From Streptomyces sp. NRRL S-1022 (GTDB taxonomy: Bacteria; Actinomycetota; Actinomycetes; Streptomycetales; Streptomycetaceae): a stretch of DNA of 64,000 nt. Every line of letters starts with the position of its first letter. Position 1 is the stretch's first letter. The stretch covers positions 186,001-250,000 of the forward strand of contig NZ_JOIU01000004.1 of the NCBI RefSeq assembly GCF_000720135.1. Direction: 5' to 3'. Under the pieces are notes generated by a model that made no database searches, was not told where the DNA came from, and saw nothing but the letters and a program-made list of their open reading frames with translations. Below are positions 27,519 to 36,837 of this stretch, one piece after another. The translations under genes were made by a program, and so were the position numbers.

Positions 27519-27806
27519 TCACCAGCCCTTCTCGAACATCCGGGCCACCTCGGCGATACGGATCTCGTCGCGCCGGTAGTGGGTGCGGCAGCGGATCCGG
27601 CGGGTGCGCAGCAGACCGAGACGGGTGAGGAGGTCCAGGTGGGCGAGGGCGGTCCGGCGCGGTACGCCCAGCTTGTCGGCGACGGCCCGCGCGGTGACGC
27701 CGTTCTCGGCGGGGTCGCCGCGGCGCGCCGCCGGGAAGTGGGCCGGCGGATCCTTGAGCCACTCCAGGATGGTCTCCCGCATCCGGTCCGAGGGAGTCCC
27801 CGTCAT
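27519..27806 (-). CDS. Small winged-helix (ArsR-like) regulator
   Basis: This 95-residue protein is a single winged helix. The helix-turn-helix reads VTARAVADKLGVPRRTALAHLDLL near residue 37-60, with a wing that includes RTRRIRCRTHYRRDE. No effector domain is present. The ATG at 27806 is taken because further in-frame upstream sequence is noncoding. It may control the SMP-30-like gene downstream (93 bp), with the G-rich repeat between them. Confidence 0.78.
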   Translation of the reverse strand: MTGTPSDRMRETILEWLKDPPAHFPAARRGDPAENGVTARAVADKLGVPRRTALAHLDLLTRLGLLRTRRIRCRTHYRRDEIRIAEVARMFEKGW

Positions 27807-27955
27807 CCGTCCGCCCTCCCGTCCCCGGCCCCCTGGTACGCAGTCTTCCCACTGTCGCGCGGGCGACGCCGTCCCGTCCGGGACTCGGCGGCCGTTGTCC
27901 GGTACCGGACGGCCGTGCGCCCCGGCAGGTGTCCCACGGCCCCGGGAACACGGCG

Positions 27956-27986
27956 GGGGCCCGGCCGCCTGGTGCGACCGGGCCCC
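27956..27986 (-). terminator. Hairpin terminator after the endo-galactanase gene
   Basis: GGGGCCCGG and CCGGGCCCC form a 9-bp stem with a 13-nt loop, 11 bp past the stop of the GH53 gene on the minus strand. Confidence 0.7.
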
Positions 27987-27997
27987 GTCGGGGCGGT

Positions 27998-29560
27998 TCA
28001 GCGGTGGCTGAACCACGTCATCGAGGAGAGGGCCTTGTCGTCGTAGCCGAACAGGGCCTGGTTCTCCCAGCCGTTGCCGGAGGTGGCGTCCGCCGGGTCC
28101 CAGCCGTTGCCGTTGACGGCGGTCCAGGTCGCCTCCCAGGAGAAGACGCCGAGACCGCGGCCGTTCGGGACGGCCTCCACGATGCTCGCCACGTCGTTCA
28201 TCCACCTGGTCTGGCCGGCCACCGTCGCCGGGTAGCCGGAGACCAGCTCGCCGGTGGTGTCGATCTGGTTGGTGAGCGAGTCGTCGCTGTCCAGACGGAA
28301 GGGGTAGGCCGTCTCGGCGACGAACACCGGCTTGCCGTAGCGGGAGGCCGCGTCGTCCAGGGTGGTCTGGAAGTCGGAGAGCGGGCCGTGCCAGTAGCCG
28401 TAGTACGACAGGCCGATCGCGTCGAACTTCACGCCGCCCGCGACCGCGTTGTCGAACCACCACTCGGTGCCGGCCTTGTCCCCGCCCTTGGCCAGGTGCA
28501 GCGCGACGACGGTGGACGAGTTGACCGCCTTGACGGCGTCGTAGCCGGAGTTGAGCAGCCCGGCGAGCTGGCTCCAGTTGCTCGTGGACCCCTCGGACCA
28601 CAGCATGCCGCCATTGATCTCATTGCCCACCTGGACCATGTCGGCGGTGGTGCCTTGAGCCTTCAATGCGTTCAAGACGTCGTACGTGTGGGTGTACACG
28701 TCCGTCTTGAGCTGACTGTATGTATGGCCCACCCATGCGGCCGGCTTGTTCTGCTGGCCCGGGTCCGCCCAGCTGTCCGAGTAGTGGAAGTCGACCAGCA
28801 GCTTCATGCCCTGCGCCTTGATGCGCTTGGCCATCGCGAGGACATGCGCCTTGTCGTTGAAGCCGTCGGCCGGGTTCACCCAGACCTTCAGCCGCGCGTA
28901 GTTCATGCCGTACGACTTGAGGATGGAGAGGGCGTCCCCGGCGGTTCCGGCACTCGACTTGTACACACCGCCCTTGGCCTCGCTCTTGGCGAGGGAGGAG
29001 ATGTCGGCGCCGTGGATGGATGTACCGGTGGCGCCGGACGTGAAGGTCAGATCGTCAACGTTGATCCAGTTGCCGGCGCTCGCGTCACTGTTGACGCTGA
29101 TGGTGCACTGGTTGTTGGTCACATTGACCGGCGTGACGATCCGGATCCACCCACTGGACGATATCGGCAGATCGGTGCGCTGTTCGGAACCGCCGCAGTT
29201 CTTGAGCGCTATGTACGCGGCCTTCTGCCCGCCGCTGGACCGGACCCACGCCGTCAGCTTGTAGCTGCCGTTGGCCAGCCCGGACAGGTACCGGTACGTC
29301 TCCACCTTGTAGGCGGAGGAGGAGTAGTGGGAGAGGCGGTAGCTCCCGCCGTGGCCGCCCGACTCGGTGTACGAGGCGCCGGTGTCGCCGTACTCGGACC
29401 AGCCGGCGGGGGTGGCCGCGCCCGCGCCGCCGGACTCGAAGCCGCCGTTGGTGAGGGTGCTCGCGGCGTGCGCGGCCTGGACGGGCAGGGCGGTGAGGGC
29501 GAGCCCGGCCGCGAGCGGCAGCAGCAGGGCTCTGATGGTGCGTCTGGGATGGAACTTCAT
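27998..29560 (-). CDS. Secreted GH53 arabinogalactan endo-beta-1,4-galactanase
   Basis: This 520-residue exported enzyme has a signal peptide (1-33, ending AAHA), a CBM61-like galactan-binding domain (about 35-175) and a GH53 catalytic domain (about 180-520). The acid/base Glu314 lies in GNEINGG and the nucleophile Glu416 in VAETAYP. It cleaves beta-1,4-galactan outside the cell to galacto-oligosaccharides, which the divergent ABC transporter is expected to import. ATG 29560 is chosen because it begins the signal peptide. It lies 109 bp downstream of the GH42 gene, behind a long hairpin. Confidence 0.96.
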   Translation of the reverse strand: MKFHPRRTIRALLLPLAAGLALTALPVQAAHAASTLTNGGFESGGAGAATPAGWSEYGDTGASYTESGGHGGSYRLSHYSSSAYKVETYRYLSGLANGSYKLTAWVRSSGGQKAAYIALKNCGGSEQRTDLPISSSGWIRIVTPVNVTNNQCTISVNSDASAGNWINVDDLTFTSGATGTSIHGADISSLAKSEAKGGVYKSSAGTAGDALSILKSYGMNYARLKVWVNPADGFNDKAHVLAMAKRIKAQGMKLLVDFHYSDSWADPGQQNKPAAWVGHTYSQLKTDVYTHTYDVLNALKAQGTTADMVQVGNEINGGMLWSEGSTSNWSQLAGLLNSGYDAVKAVNSSTVVALHLAKGGDKAGTEWWFDNAVAGGVKFDAIGLSYYGYWHGPLSDFQTTLDDAASRYGKPVFVAETAYPFRLDSDDSLTNQIDTTGELVSGYPATVAGQTRWMNDVASIVEAVPNGRGLGVFSWEATWTAVNGNGWDPADATSGNGWENQALFGYDDKALSSMTWFSHR

Positions 29561-29587
29561 CGTCCGTCGTCCCTTCGACGTATCTGG

Positions 29588-29627
29588 GGAGGGGTGTCCT
29601 CCAGCGGGGCTGGAGGAGAACCCCTCC
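29588..29627 (-). terminator. Long intercistronic hairpin between the GH42 and GH53 genes
   Basis: Outer GGAGGGG/CCCCTCC and inner TCCTCCAGC/GCTGGAGGA arms form a 16-bp stem with a GGG loop and a small internal loop. It lies in the 109-bp gap between two cooperating genes on one strand, so it may be an attenuator or an mRNA processing or stability site. Confidence 0.65.
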
Positions 29628-29669
29628 GCCCGCGGCTCTCGTGGCACACACGGGCGGAGGGGAGCCGGC

Positions 29670-31691
29670 TCAGCCGTCGAGTCGTACGACCCGGACGGCC
29701 CCCGCCGGGACCGCGAGGCGGCCCGCGGCGCGTTCGCCCGTCAGCAGTTCGGTGCCGGGCGCGTCCAGCGGCACCTTGGTGTCGCCGGCGGTGTGGTTGA
29801 TGACGAAGAGGTAGGTGCCCGACTCCCCGCGGCGGCGCACGACCTCGACGTCGCGGGGCAGGCCGGCGCGCGGGGCGACGCCGGCGTCGTCGGCAGCCCA
29901 GCCGAGGACCGCGTCCAGGCCCTGGGCGTCGAGGCGGGTGGAGACGTACCAGGCGGTGCCGCGGCCGAGCCGGTGCCGGGTGACGGCCGGGCGGCCCGCG
30001 GTGAGCCCGTCGGCGTACGTCCAGACGGTCTCGGCGCCCCGCGGGACGACGAACTCCGTCCACACGTCCCCGGTCAGCTCGGAGCCGTCCGGGCCGGTCA
30101 GCCGCACCCGCTCGTCCTTCAGCAGCGGCGAGAACTCCTCCACCGCCAGCCCGAGGACGTCACGCAGCACGCCGGGGTGGGCGCCCTCGTGGACGGCGTC
30201 GTGCTCGTCCACGATCCCGGAGAAGTACGACACCACGAGCGTGCCGCCGTGCTCGACGTACTCGCGGACGTTGTGCCCGGCGGCCTCCGTCATCAGGTAC
30301 AGGGCCGGGACGACGACCAGGGGGTAGCGCGACAGGTCGGCTTCCGGGTGGGCGAAGTCGACCGTGAGGTGGCGGTCGTAGAGGACCTCGTAGAAGGAGT
30401 CGGCGCGTTCGCGCGGGTCGTGGTCCTCGCTGGGGCGCCAGGACAGGTTCTGCGCCCACCAGGACTGCCAGTCCCACAGCATCGCCGCGTCGGCCTCGGT
30501 GCGGGTGTCCCGGATCTCGCCCAGCGCGCCGACGGAGGCGCCGAGTGCGACGACCTCGCGCCAGACACGGGTGTCGGTGCCCCCGTGCGGCAGCATCGCC
30601 GAGTGGAACTTCTCGGCGCCGCGCCGGGACTGGCGCCACTGGAAGAACATCGCGCCCTCGGAGCCGCGCGCCACGTGCGCGAGGGAGTTGCGGGCCATCT
30701 GTCCCGGCGCCTTCGCGGGGTTGCGGGGCTGCCAGTTGACGCCCGAGGTGGAGTGCTCCAGCAGCAGCCAGGGGGCACCGCCGGCGACCGAACGGGTGAG
30801 GTCGGCGGCCATGGCGAGGTTGACATGGGTGCGGCGGCCGTCGGTGATCAGGTAGTGGTCGTTGGTGACGAGGTCGACCTCACGTCCCCAGGCCCAGTAG
30901 TCCATGGAGTCGCACTGGCTGAGGGCGGTCATGAAGTTGGTGGTGACCGGCACGCCGGGTGAGAGGCGGTGCAGGATGTCCCGCTCCGCGCGGAAGTTCT
31001 CCCGGATGGTGGCGTCGGCGAACCGCTTGTAGTCCAGCGCCTGGCCGGGGTTGCCCACCGTCGGGGTGGCCCGGGGCGGGTTGATCACCGCGAGGTCGGT
31101 GTAGCGCTGGCCCCAGAAGGCCGTGCCCCAGGCCTCGTTGACGGCGTCCACGCTGCCGTAGGTGTCCGCGAGCCATACGCGGAACCGGTCGGCGCAGGAG
31201 TCGCAGTAGCAGGCGGAGACGGGGACGCCGTACTCGTTGTGGACGTGCCACATCGCGAGCGCCGGATGGTCGCCGTAGCGCTCGGCGAGCCGGGTGGTGA
31301 TGTTCGCGGCGGCGGCGCGGTAGTCGGCGTTGCTGTGGCAGATGGCGCCGCGCGAGCCGAACTCGTAGCGCACGCCCTCGGCGGTGACCGGCAGGGCCTC
31401 GGGGTGTGCCCGGTAGAACCAGACGGGCGGCACCACGGTGGGCGTGCCCAGGTCGACGCGGATGCCGTTCTCGTGCAGCAGGCCGACGACCCGGTCGAGC
31501 CAGCCGAAGTCGTACTCCCCCGGCGCCGGTTCCAGCAGGGCCCAGGAGAAGATGCCGACGCTCACCATGGTGACGCCGGCCTCCCGCATCAGCCGGACGT
31601 CCTCCAGCCAGACGGATTCCGGCCACTGCTCGGGGTTGTAGTCCCCACCATAGGCGAGCCGGGTGAGGCCCCTGGGGCTGGTGTCCGACAT
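29670..31691 (-). CDS. GH42 beta-galactosidase
   Basis: This 673-residue cytoplasmic enzyme has the GH42 TIM barrel, a trimerisation domain (about 390-600) and a short C-terminal beta domain. Glu153 in HVHNEYG is the acid/base and Glu312 in LLLEHSTS the nucleophile. The CxxC-type zinc residues of the family are visible as SACYCDSCADRF. It hydrolyses imported galacto-oligosaccharides to galactose. No signal peptide is present. It is the first gene of the minus-strand arm of the galactan locus, and its promoter carries one of the three LacI-type operators. Confidence 0.96.
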   Translation of the reverse strand: MSDTSPRGLTRLAYGGDYNPEQWPESVWLEDVRLMREAGVTMVSVGIFSWALLEPAPGEYDFGWLDRVVGLLHENGIRVDLGTPTVVPPVWFYRAHPEALPVTAEGVRYEFGSRGAICHSNADYRAAAANITTRLAERYGDHPALAMWHVHNEYGVPVSACYCDSCADRFRVWLADTYGSVDAVNEAWGTAFWGQRYTDLAVINPPRATPTVGNPGQALDYKRFADATIRENFRAERDILHRLSPGVPVTTNFMTALSQCDSMDYWAWGREVDLVTNDHYLITDGRRTHVNLAMAADLTRSVAGGAPWLLLEHSTSGVNWQPRNPAKAPGQMARNSLAHVARGSEGAMFFQWRQSRRGAEKFHSAMLPHGGTDTRVWREVVALGASVGALGEIRDTRTEADAAMLWDWQSWWAQNLSWRPSEDHDPRERADSFYEVLYDRHLTVDFAHPEADLSRYPLVVVPALYLMTEAAGHNVREYVEHGGTLVVSYFSGIVDEHDAVHEGAHPGVLRDVLGLAVEEFSPLLKDERVRLTGPDGSELTGDVWTEFVVPRGAETVWTYADGLTAGRPAVTRHRLGRGTAWYVSTRLDAQGLDAVLGWAADDAGVAPRAGLPRDVEVVRRRGESGTYLFVINHTAGDTKVPLDAPGTELLTGERAAGRLAVPAGAVRVVRLDG

Positions 31692-31717
31692 GACTGTCTC
31701 CCGAGGAATCGATCATT

Positions 31718-31875
31718 TGGGAACGTGCACACACAGCATCGGCGGTGCCAGCCCAACATAACCGCACAGCAACAACCATTGACAAGTGTCCGGGATGTTT
31801 CTCTACTGTGAACGCTCACAGAAGCATGGCAGGGGCTCCAGCGCACTGAGCGCCCCGCTCATGTGAACGTGCACA
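31718..31875. promoter_or_regulatory. Three LacI-type operators of the galactan locus
   Basis: TGGGAACGTGCACA (31718-31731), TGTGAACGCTCACA (31807-31820) and TGTGAACGTGCACA (31862-31875) share the pattern TGTGAACGYKCACA and are nearly palindromic. Sites 2 and 3 are each followed a few bases later by GCATGGCAGG, so a 55-bp module is duplicated. They lie in the 236-bp divergent promoter between the GH42 gene and the binding-protein gene. The LacI protein encoded at 35066-36097 is the expected ligand. Confidence 0.8.
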
Positions 31876-31927
31876 TCTGCATGGCAGGTCCCCGCAGCGG
31901 GCGGGGGCCCAGGTCAGGGGAGAAACC

Positions 31928-33244
31928 ATGCCGCACACGAAGCGCCGTCGCCTCGTGACAACCGCCGTCGCCGTGTCCCTCGGCGCCACCGCCCTCGCCG
32001 CCTGCGGTTCCGGGGACGACAGCAAGGCCGAGTCGGGTCCCGTCTCGCTGACGTACTGGACCTGGACACCCGGCATGGACAAGGTCGTCGACCTGTGGAA
32101 CAAGGGGCCGGGGAAGAAGGACCGGATCACCGTCACGGTGAAGAAGCAGGCGTCCGGCGACACGCTGGTCACCAAGATCCTCACCGCGCACAAGGCGCAC
32201 AAGGCCCCGGACCTGGTCCAGGCCGAGTACCAGGCGCTGCCGACGCTGGTCAGCAACGACGCCCTGGCCGACATCTCGAAGGAAGTCGGCGACGACGAGG
32301 CGAAGTTCGCCGAGGGCGTCTGGCAGCAGACCACGCTCGGCACGGACGCGGTCTACGCGGTGCCCCAGGACATCGGCCCGATGATGTTCTACTACCGCGA
32401 GGACCTGTTCAAGAGTTACGGCCTCAAGGTCCCCACCACCTGGGAGCAGTTCGCCGAGACCGCCCGCCGGCTCAAGAAGAAGGCACCGGACAAGGACCTG
32501 ACCACCTTCTCCGCCAACGACTCCGGCCTCTTCGCGGGGCTCGCCCAGCAGGCCGGCGCCAAGTGGTGGACCACCTCCGGCGACCGGTGGAGGGTCGGCA
32601 TCGACGACGCCGCCACCCGGAAGGTCGCCACGTTCTGGGGCGGCCTGGTCAAGGAGGGCGTCATCGACAACCAGCCGATGTACACCCCGTCCTGGAACAA
32701 GGCGCTGGACACCGGCAAGCAGATCGCCTGGGTGAGCGCCGTGTGGGCGCCGGGCACGCTGACCACGGCGGCACCGGACACCAAGGGCAAGTGGGCCATG
32801 GCCCCGCTCCCCCAGTGGTCGGCCGAACAGGACGTCACCGGCAGCTGGGGCGGCTCCTCGACGGCGGTCACCACCGACTCCGCGCACAAGGAGGCCGCCG
32901 CCGAGTTCGCGTCCTGGCTGAACACCGACCACGACGCCCTGAACGCGCTGGCGAAGGAGGGCGGCATCTACCCGGCCTCCACCTCCGCCCAGCTGAGCGG
33001 CGCCTTCTCCAACCCGCCGGCGTACTTCGCCAACCAGCCGGACTTCTACACCAAGGCCGCCGACATCGCGAAGACCACCGCGCCGTCCGCGTGGGGCCCG
33101 AACGTGAACGTCGCCTACACGTCCTTCAAGGACGCCTTCGGCGCCGCCGCCAGGAACAAGTCGGACTTCGCCGCCGCCCTGGGGAAGATGCAGGACGACA
33201 CGGTCGCCGACATGAAGAAGCAGGGCTTCGAGGTCGCTCGGTGA
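31928..33244 (+). CDS. Galacto-oligosaccharide-binding lipoprotein (ABC transporter)
   Basis: This 438-residue family 1 extracellular solute-binding protein has a lipoprotein signal with Cys26 in LAACGSG. The typical bilobed SBP motifs include DIGPMMFYYREDLFKSYGL near residue 143 and SWGGSSTAV near 300. It captures sugar outside the membrane and delivers it to the two permeases encoded next, with which its stop overlaps (GTGA). Gene context (GH53, GH42) points to galactan oligosaccharides. Confidence 0.93.
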   Translation: MPHTKRRRLVTTAVAVSLGATALAACGSGDDSKAESGPVSLTYWTWTPGMDKVVDLWNKGPGKKDRITVTVKKQASGDTLVTKILTAHKAHKAPDLVQAEYQALPTLVSNDALADISKEVGDDEAKFAEGVWQQTTLGTDAVYAVPQDIGPMMFYYREDLFKSYGLKVPTTWEQFAETARRLKKKAPDKDLTTFSANDSGLFAGLAQQAGAKWWTTSGDRWRVGIDDAATRKVATFWGGLVKEGVIDNQPMYTPSWNKALDTGKQIAWVSAVWAPGTLTTAAPDTKGKWAMAPLPQWSAEQDVTGSWGGSSTAVTTDSAHKEAAAEFASWLNTDHDALNALAKEGGIYPASTSAQLSGAFSNPPAYFANQPDFYTKAADIAKTTAPSAWGPNVNVAYTSFKDAFGAAARNKSDFAAALGKMQDDTVADMKKQGFEVAR

Positions 33245-34167
33245 GCAGCCCCGCCGGCCGGAAGTCGTACGGGGTCAAGGGGGCCCCGTACGGCTTCCTC
33301 CTCCCCGCCGTGATCCTGTTCGCCCTCTTCTTCGCGCTGCCCATCGGCTACGCGGTCTGGCTCAGCTTCCGCAAGGTGCACGTCTCCGGTCTCGGCCTGG
33401 GTTCGGGTGCGCGCAAGGAGGTGTGGGCCGGTGCCGAGAACTACACCGAGGCCTTCCAGGACAGCGAGCTGCTGAACGGCGCGCTGCGCGTGCTCGGCTA
33501 CGGCTGCATCGTCGTCCCTGTGATGCTGGGCCTGGCGCTGCTGTTCGCGCTGATGCTGGACTCCGACAAGGTGCGGCTCGCCCCGTTCACCCGGCTCGCG
33601 ATCTTCCTGCCGTACGCCGTCCCCGGCGTGGTGGCCGCGCTGCTGTGGGGGTTCCTGTACCTGCCGGACGTCAGCCCGTTCTACTTCGTGCTGGACAAGC
33701 TGGGGATGCCGCAGCCGGACCTGCTGGACGGCGGTCCGCTGTACCTCGCCCTGTCCAACATCGCGGTCTGGGGCGGCACCGGCTTCAACATGATCGTCAT
33801 CTACACCTCGCTGCGGTCCATCCCGGCCGAGGTGTACGAGGCGGCGAAGCTGGACGGCGCCACCCCCGTGCAGATCGCTCTGCGGATCAAGATCCCGATG
33901 GTGGCACCCTCGCTGGTGCTGACCTTCTTCTTCTCGATCATCGCGACGCTCCAGGTGTTCAACGAGCCGACCACCCTGAAGCCCCTGACCAACTCGGTCA
34001 ACACGACCTGGAGCCCGCTGATGAAGGTGTACCAGGACGCCTTCGGCCGGAACGACATCTACTCGGCGGCGGCCGAGGCGACGCTGATCGCCGTGGTCAC
34101 GCTGCTGCTGTCGTTCGGCTTCCTGCGGGCCGCGAACCGACGGAACAAGCAGGAGGCAGCGGGATGA
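33241..34167 (+). CDS. Sugar ABC transporter permease, MalF type
   Basis: This 308-residue membrane protein has six predicted helices. The EAA loop EVYEAAKLDGATPVQIALRI near residue 200 contacts the ATPase. It starts at GTG 33241, overlapping the binding-protein stop by 4 bp. With the next gene it forms the channel. No ATPase gene is in the locus, so it probably uses the shared ATPase MsiK, as other Streptomyces sugar systems do. Confidence 0.93.
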   Translation: MSSPAGRKSYGVKGAPYGFLLPAVILFALFFALPIGYAVWLSFRKVHVSGLGLGSGARKEVWAGAENYTEAFQDSELLNGALRVLGYGCIVVPVMLGLALLFALMLDSDKVRLAPFTRLAIFLPYAVPGVVAALLWGFLYLPDVSPFYFVLDKLGMPQPDLLDGGPLYLALSNIAVWGGTGFNMIVIYTSLRSIPAEVYEAAKLDGATPVQIALRIKIPMVAPSLVLTFFFSIIATLQVFNEPTTLKPLTNSVNTTWSPLMKVYQDAFGRNDIYSAAAEATLIAVVTLLLSFGFLRAANRRNKQEAAG

Positions 34168-35069
34168 GCACCCTCGCCGTCCGCAAGGCCGCACCGGCCG
34201 CCGGCACCACCCCGGGTACGGCGCAGGGCCCGCCGCTGCGCCGCCGGACCGCGCTGGTCCCGACGGTCACGCTGCTGCTCGGCGCGGTCTACACGCTGCT
34301 GCCGGTCGCCTGGGTGGTGATCGCGTCGACCAAGTCCGGCCACGAGCTGTTCTCCACGTTCACGTTCCTGCCCGGCACCGGCTTCGCCGACAACATCAAG
34401 GACCTCGACTCCTACCGGGGCGGCGTCTACTGGACGTGGATGGGCAACTCCGCCCTGTACGCGGGTCTCGGCGCGGTGCTGTCCACCGCCGTGTCGGCGT
34501 TCAGCGGCTACGCGCTGGCGACCTACCGCTTCAGGGGCCGCGAGACGATGTTCAACGTCCTGCTCGCGGGCGTCCTGATGCCGCCGGTGATCCTCGCGAT
34601 CCCGCAGTACCTGCTGCTGGCCAAGGCCGACCTCACGGACTCCCACCTGTCCGTGCTGCTGCCGCAGATCCTCTCCCCGTACGGCGTCTACCTCGCCCGG
34701 ATCTACGCGTCCGCCGCCGTGCCGGCCGACGTGGTGGAGGCGGGGCGGATGGACGGGGCGGGCGAGTGGCGGATCTTCACCCGGATCGCGCTGCCGATGA
34801 TGATCCCCGGCATGGTCACGGTGTTCCTGTTCCAGTTCGTCGCGATCTGGAACAACTTCCTGCTGCCGTACATCATGCTGAGCGACGACGAGAAGTTCCC
34901 GCTCACCCTGGGTCTGTACACACTGCTGGAGCAGGGCTCCAACACCCCCGCGCTGTACACCCTGGTGATCACCGGGGCGTTCCTCGCGGTGCTCCCGCTG
35001 ATCGCCCTCTTCCTGGTCGTCCAGCGGTTCTGGAGTCTGGATCTGCTGTCCGGGGCCGTAAAGTCATGA
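34164..35069 (+). CDS. Sugar ABC transporter permease, MalG type
   Basis: This 301-residue membrane protein has six predicted helices after a hydrophilic N-terminus of about 30 residues. The EAA loop DVVEAGRMDGAGEWRIFTRI lies near residue 190. ATG 34164 overlaps the previous stop by 4 bp, and its own stop overlaps the LacI start by 4 bp. It partners the MalF-type permease. The operon is translationally coupled from the binding protein to the regulator. Confidence 0.93.
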   Translation: MSTLAVRKAAPAAGTTPGTAQGPPLRRRTALVPTVTLLLGAVYTLLPVAWVVIASTKSGHELFSTFTFLPGTGFADNIKDLDSYRGGVYWTWMGNSALYAGLGAVLSTAVSAFSGYALATYRFRGRETMFNVLLAGVLMPPVILAIPQYLLLAKADLTDSHLSVLLPQILSPYGVYLARIYASAAVPADVVEAGRMDGAGEWRIFTRIALPMMIPGMVTVFLFQFVAIWNNFLLPYIMLSDDEKFPLTLGLYTLLEQGSNTPALYTLVITGAFLAVLPLIALFLVVQRFWSLDLLSGAVKS

Positions 35070-36097
35070 CCATGGGCAATTCGGGGGGCCGGCGCAGACC
35101 GCCGACGATCCACGACGTGGCGCGCGAGGCAGGCGTCTCGCGCGGCACCGTCTCGCGTGTCCTCAACGGCGGGCACTACGTCAGCCCCGCCGCCCAGGAG
35201 GCGGTCAACGCCGCCATCCGCAGGACCGGGTACGTCGTGAACCGGCACGCCCGCTCGCTGATCACGGGCCGCTCCGACTCGGTGGGCTTCCTGCTGACCG
35301 AGCCGCAGGAGCGGTTCTTCGAGGACCCCAACTTCAACGTCCTGCTGCGCGGCTGCACCCAGGCGCTGGCCGCGCACGACGTCCCGCTGCTGCTGATGCT
35401 GGCCGGGACCGAGGACGAACGGCGGCGCATCACGCGGTACATCACCGCCGGGCACGTCGACGGGGTGCTGCTGGTCTCCAGCCACTCCGGTGATCCGGTC
35501 GCCGAGGAGCTGCGGGAGGCGGGGGTGCCGCTGGTCGCCTGCGGCAAGCCGATCGGACTGGGCTCGAAGGTGAGTTACGTGGCCGCCGACGACCGGGACG
35601 GCGCCCGGGACATGGTCCGGCACCTGCTGTCGCTGGGGCGGCGCCGGATCGGCGTGGTCACCGGCCCGCTGGACACCCCCGGTGGTGTGGAGCGGCTCGC
35701 CGGGTACCGGGAGGTGCTCGCCGAGGCGGGCCTCGCGGCCGACGAGCGGCTCGTCGTCTCCGGCGACTACAGCCGGGCCAGCGGGGAGGCGGGCGCGGAG
35801 CGGCTGCTGGCGCAGGCACCGGACATGGACGCCGTGTTCGTCGCCTCCGATCTGATGGCGCAGGGCGTGCTGGCGGCCCTGCACCGGGCCGGGAGGCGGG
35901 TGCCGGACGACATCGCCGTCGGCGGTTTCGACGACTCGCCGGCGGCGACCGCCGCCACCCCGGCGCTCACCACGATCCGGCAGCCCTGGGACCGGATCAG
36001 CAACGAGATGGTCCGGGTGCTGCTCGCCCAGATGGGCGGAGAGGACCCGGCGGCGGTCATCCTGCCGACGGAGCTGGTCAGGCGCGACTCGACGTGA
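35066..36097 (+). CDS. LacI family repressor of the galactan locus
   Basis: This 343-residue protein has the LacI helix-turn-helix (about 12-62; TIHDVAREAGVSRGTVSRVL, then VLNGG hinge start) and a periplasmic-binding-protein-like effector domain. It ends the transporter operon and overlaps the upstream stop by 4 bp. The three operators at 31718-31875 lie in the promoter of that operon and of the divergent glycosidases. Galactose or a galacto-oligosaccharide is the likely inducer. The 3' end overlaps the convergent lipoprotein gene by 20 bp. Confidence 0.93.
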   Translation: MTMGNSGGRRRPPTIHDVAREAGVSRGTVSRVLNGGHYVSPAAQEAVNAAIRRTGYVVNRHARSLITGRSDSVGFLLTEPQERFFEDPNFNVLLRGCTQALAAHDVPLLLMLAGTEDERRRITRYITAGHVDGVLLVSSHSGDPVAEELREAGVPLVACGKPIGLGSKVSYVAADDRDGARDMVRHLLSLGRRRIGVVTGPLDTPGGVERLAGYREVLAEAGLAADERLVVSGDYSRASGEAGAERLLAQAPDMDAVFVASDLMAQGVLAALHRAGRRVPDDIAVGGFDDSPAATAATPALTTIRQPWDRISNEMVRVLLAQMGGEDPAAVILPTELVRRDST

Positions 36098-36794
36098 CGG
36101 CGGGTGCCTCGGTCCGCCGGACGTCCCGGCACCCGACCTGCGACGCGCCGCCGTACGGCGTGACGGTGGTCCGGGTGCCCGTGACGGTTCCGTCCAGGCA
36201 GAGCCGTCCGCCCATGATCCGCAGGTCGAGCGTGAACGTCGTACTCCGGCCCGCCTCGTCCGGGCCGTCGATGCGCTCGTCCGGGTAACCGAGGCCGTGC
36301 AGCGCGTCCCGGACCTGACCGGGGGTGGGGTCCGGTGTCCTGGCCAGGGCGTCGCCGATCCGCCGGGCGTGGACGCGGGCCTCGCACTTCTCCACGCCGG
36401 TCAGCGCCACCTCTTCGCGGGGGTCGGCCGGCGTCCCGGACGTCTGCGGGGCCGGCCTGCCCGGGAGCGTGGGCAGCCGGGTGGGCGCGGTGCGCGGCTT
36501 CCCCGGCTCGGACGGCTCGGGCGGGACGGTGGCCGGTGGCTGGGGCACGCACGGCTCGGCGAGCGAGGTGAGGAGGTCCATGAACCGGACGAACTCCGGT
36601 CCCTCGGAGTGCGTGCGGGCGGTCACGGACCGGCTGCCGGCACCGTCGCTCCCGGTCTGCCCGCCGCCCGCCCGTTCACTGCCGCAGGCGGCCAGGACCA
36701 GCGCGCACAGGGCGAGCGGCACGGCCCGGTTCCGGACCCGGGTGAGCCGAACCGCCCGGCCGGCAGAAGGTGTTGCGCTGAAGAGTGGCTTCAT
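36078..36794 (-). CDS. Hypothetical lipoprotein
   Basis: This 238-residue protein has a lipoprotein signal after a basic N-terminus, with the lipobox LVLAAC near residue 32-37. A proline-rich stretch (about 85-125) follows, then a small domain with two cysteines (VEKCEARVHARR and QVGCRDVRR). No family is recognised. It is convergent with the LacI gene with a 20-bp overlap. Confidence 0.75.
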   Translation of the reverse strand: MKPLFSATPSAGRAVRLTRVRNRAVPLALCALVLAACGSERAGGGQTGSDGAGSRSVTARTHSEGPEFVRFMDLLTSLAEPCVPQPPATVPPEPSEPGKPRTAPTRLPTLPGRPAPQTSGTPADPREEVALTGVEKCEARVHARRIGDALARTPDPTPGQVRDALHGLGYPDERIDGPDEAGRSTTFTLDLRIMGGRLCLDGTVTGTRTTVTPYGGASQVGCRDVRRTEAPAVTSSRA

Positions 36795-36837
36795 GGATGC
36801 AGTCTCGGGTGTGCGCGGCGGCCGGGCATGAGTACGG

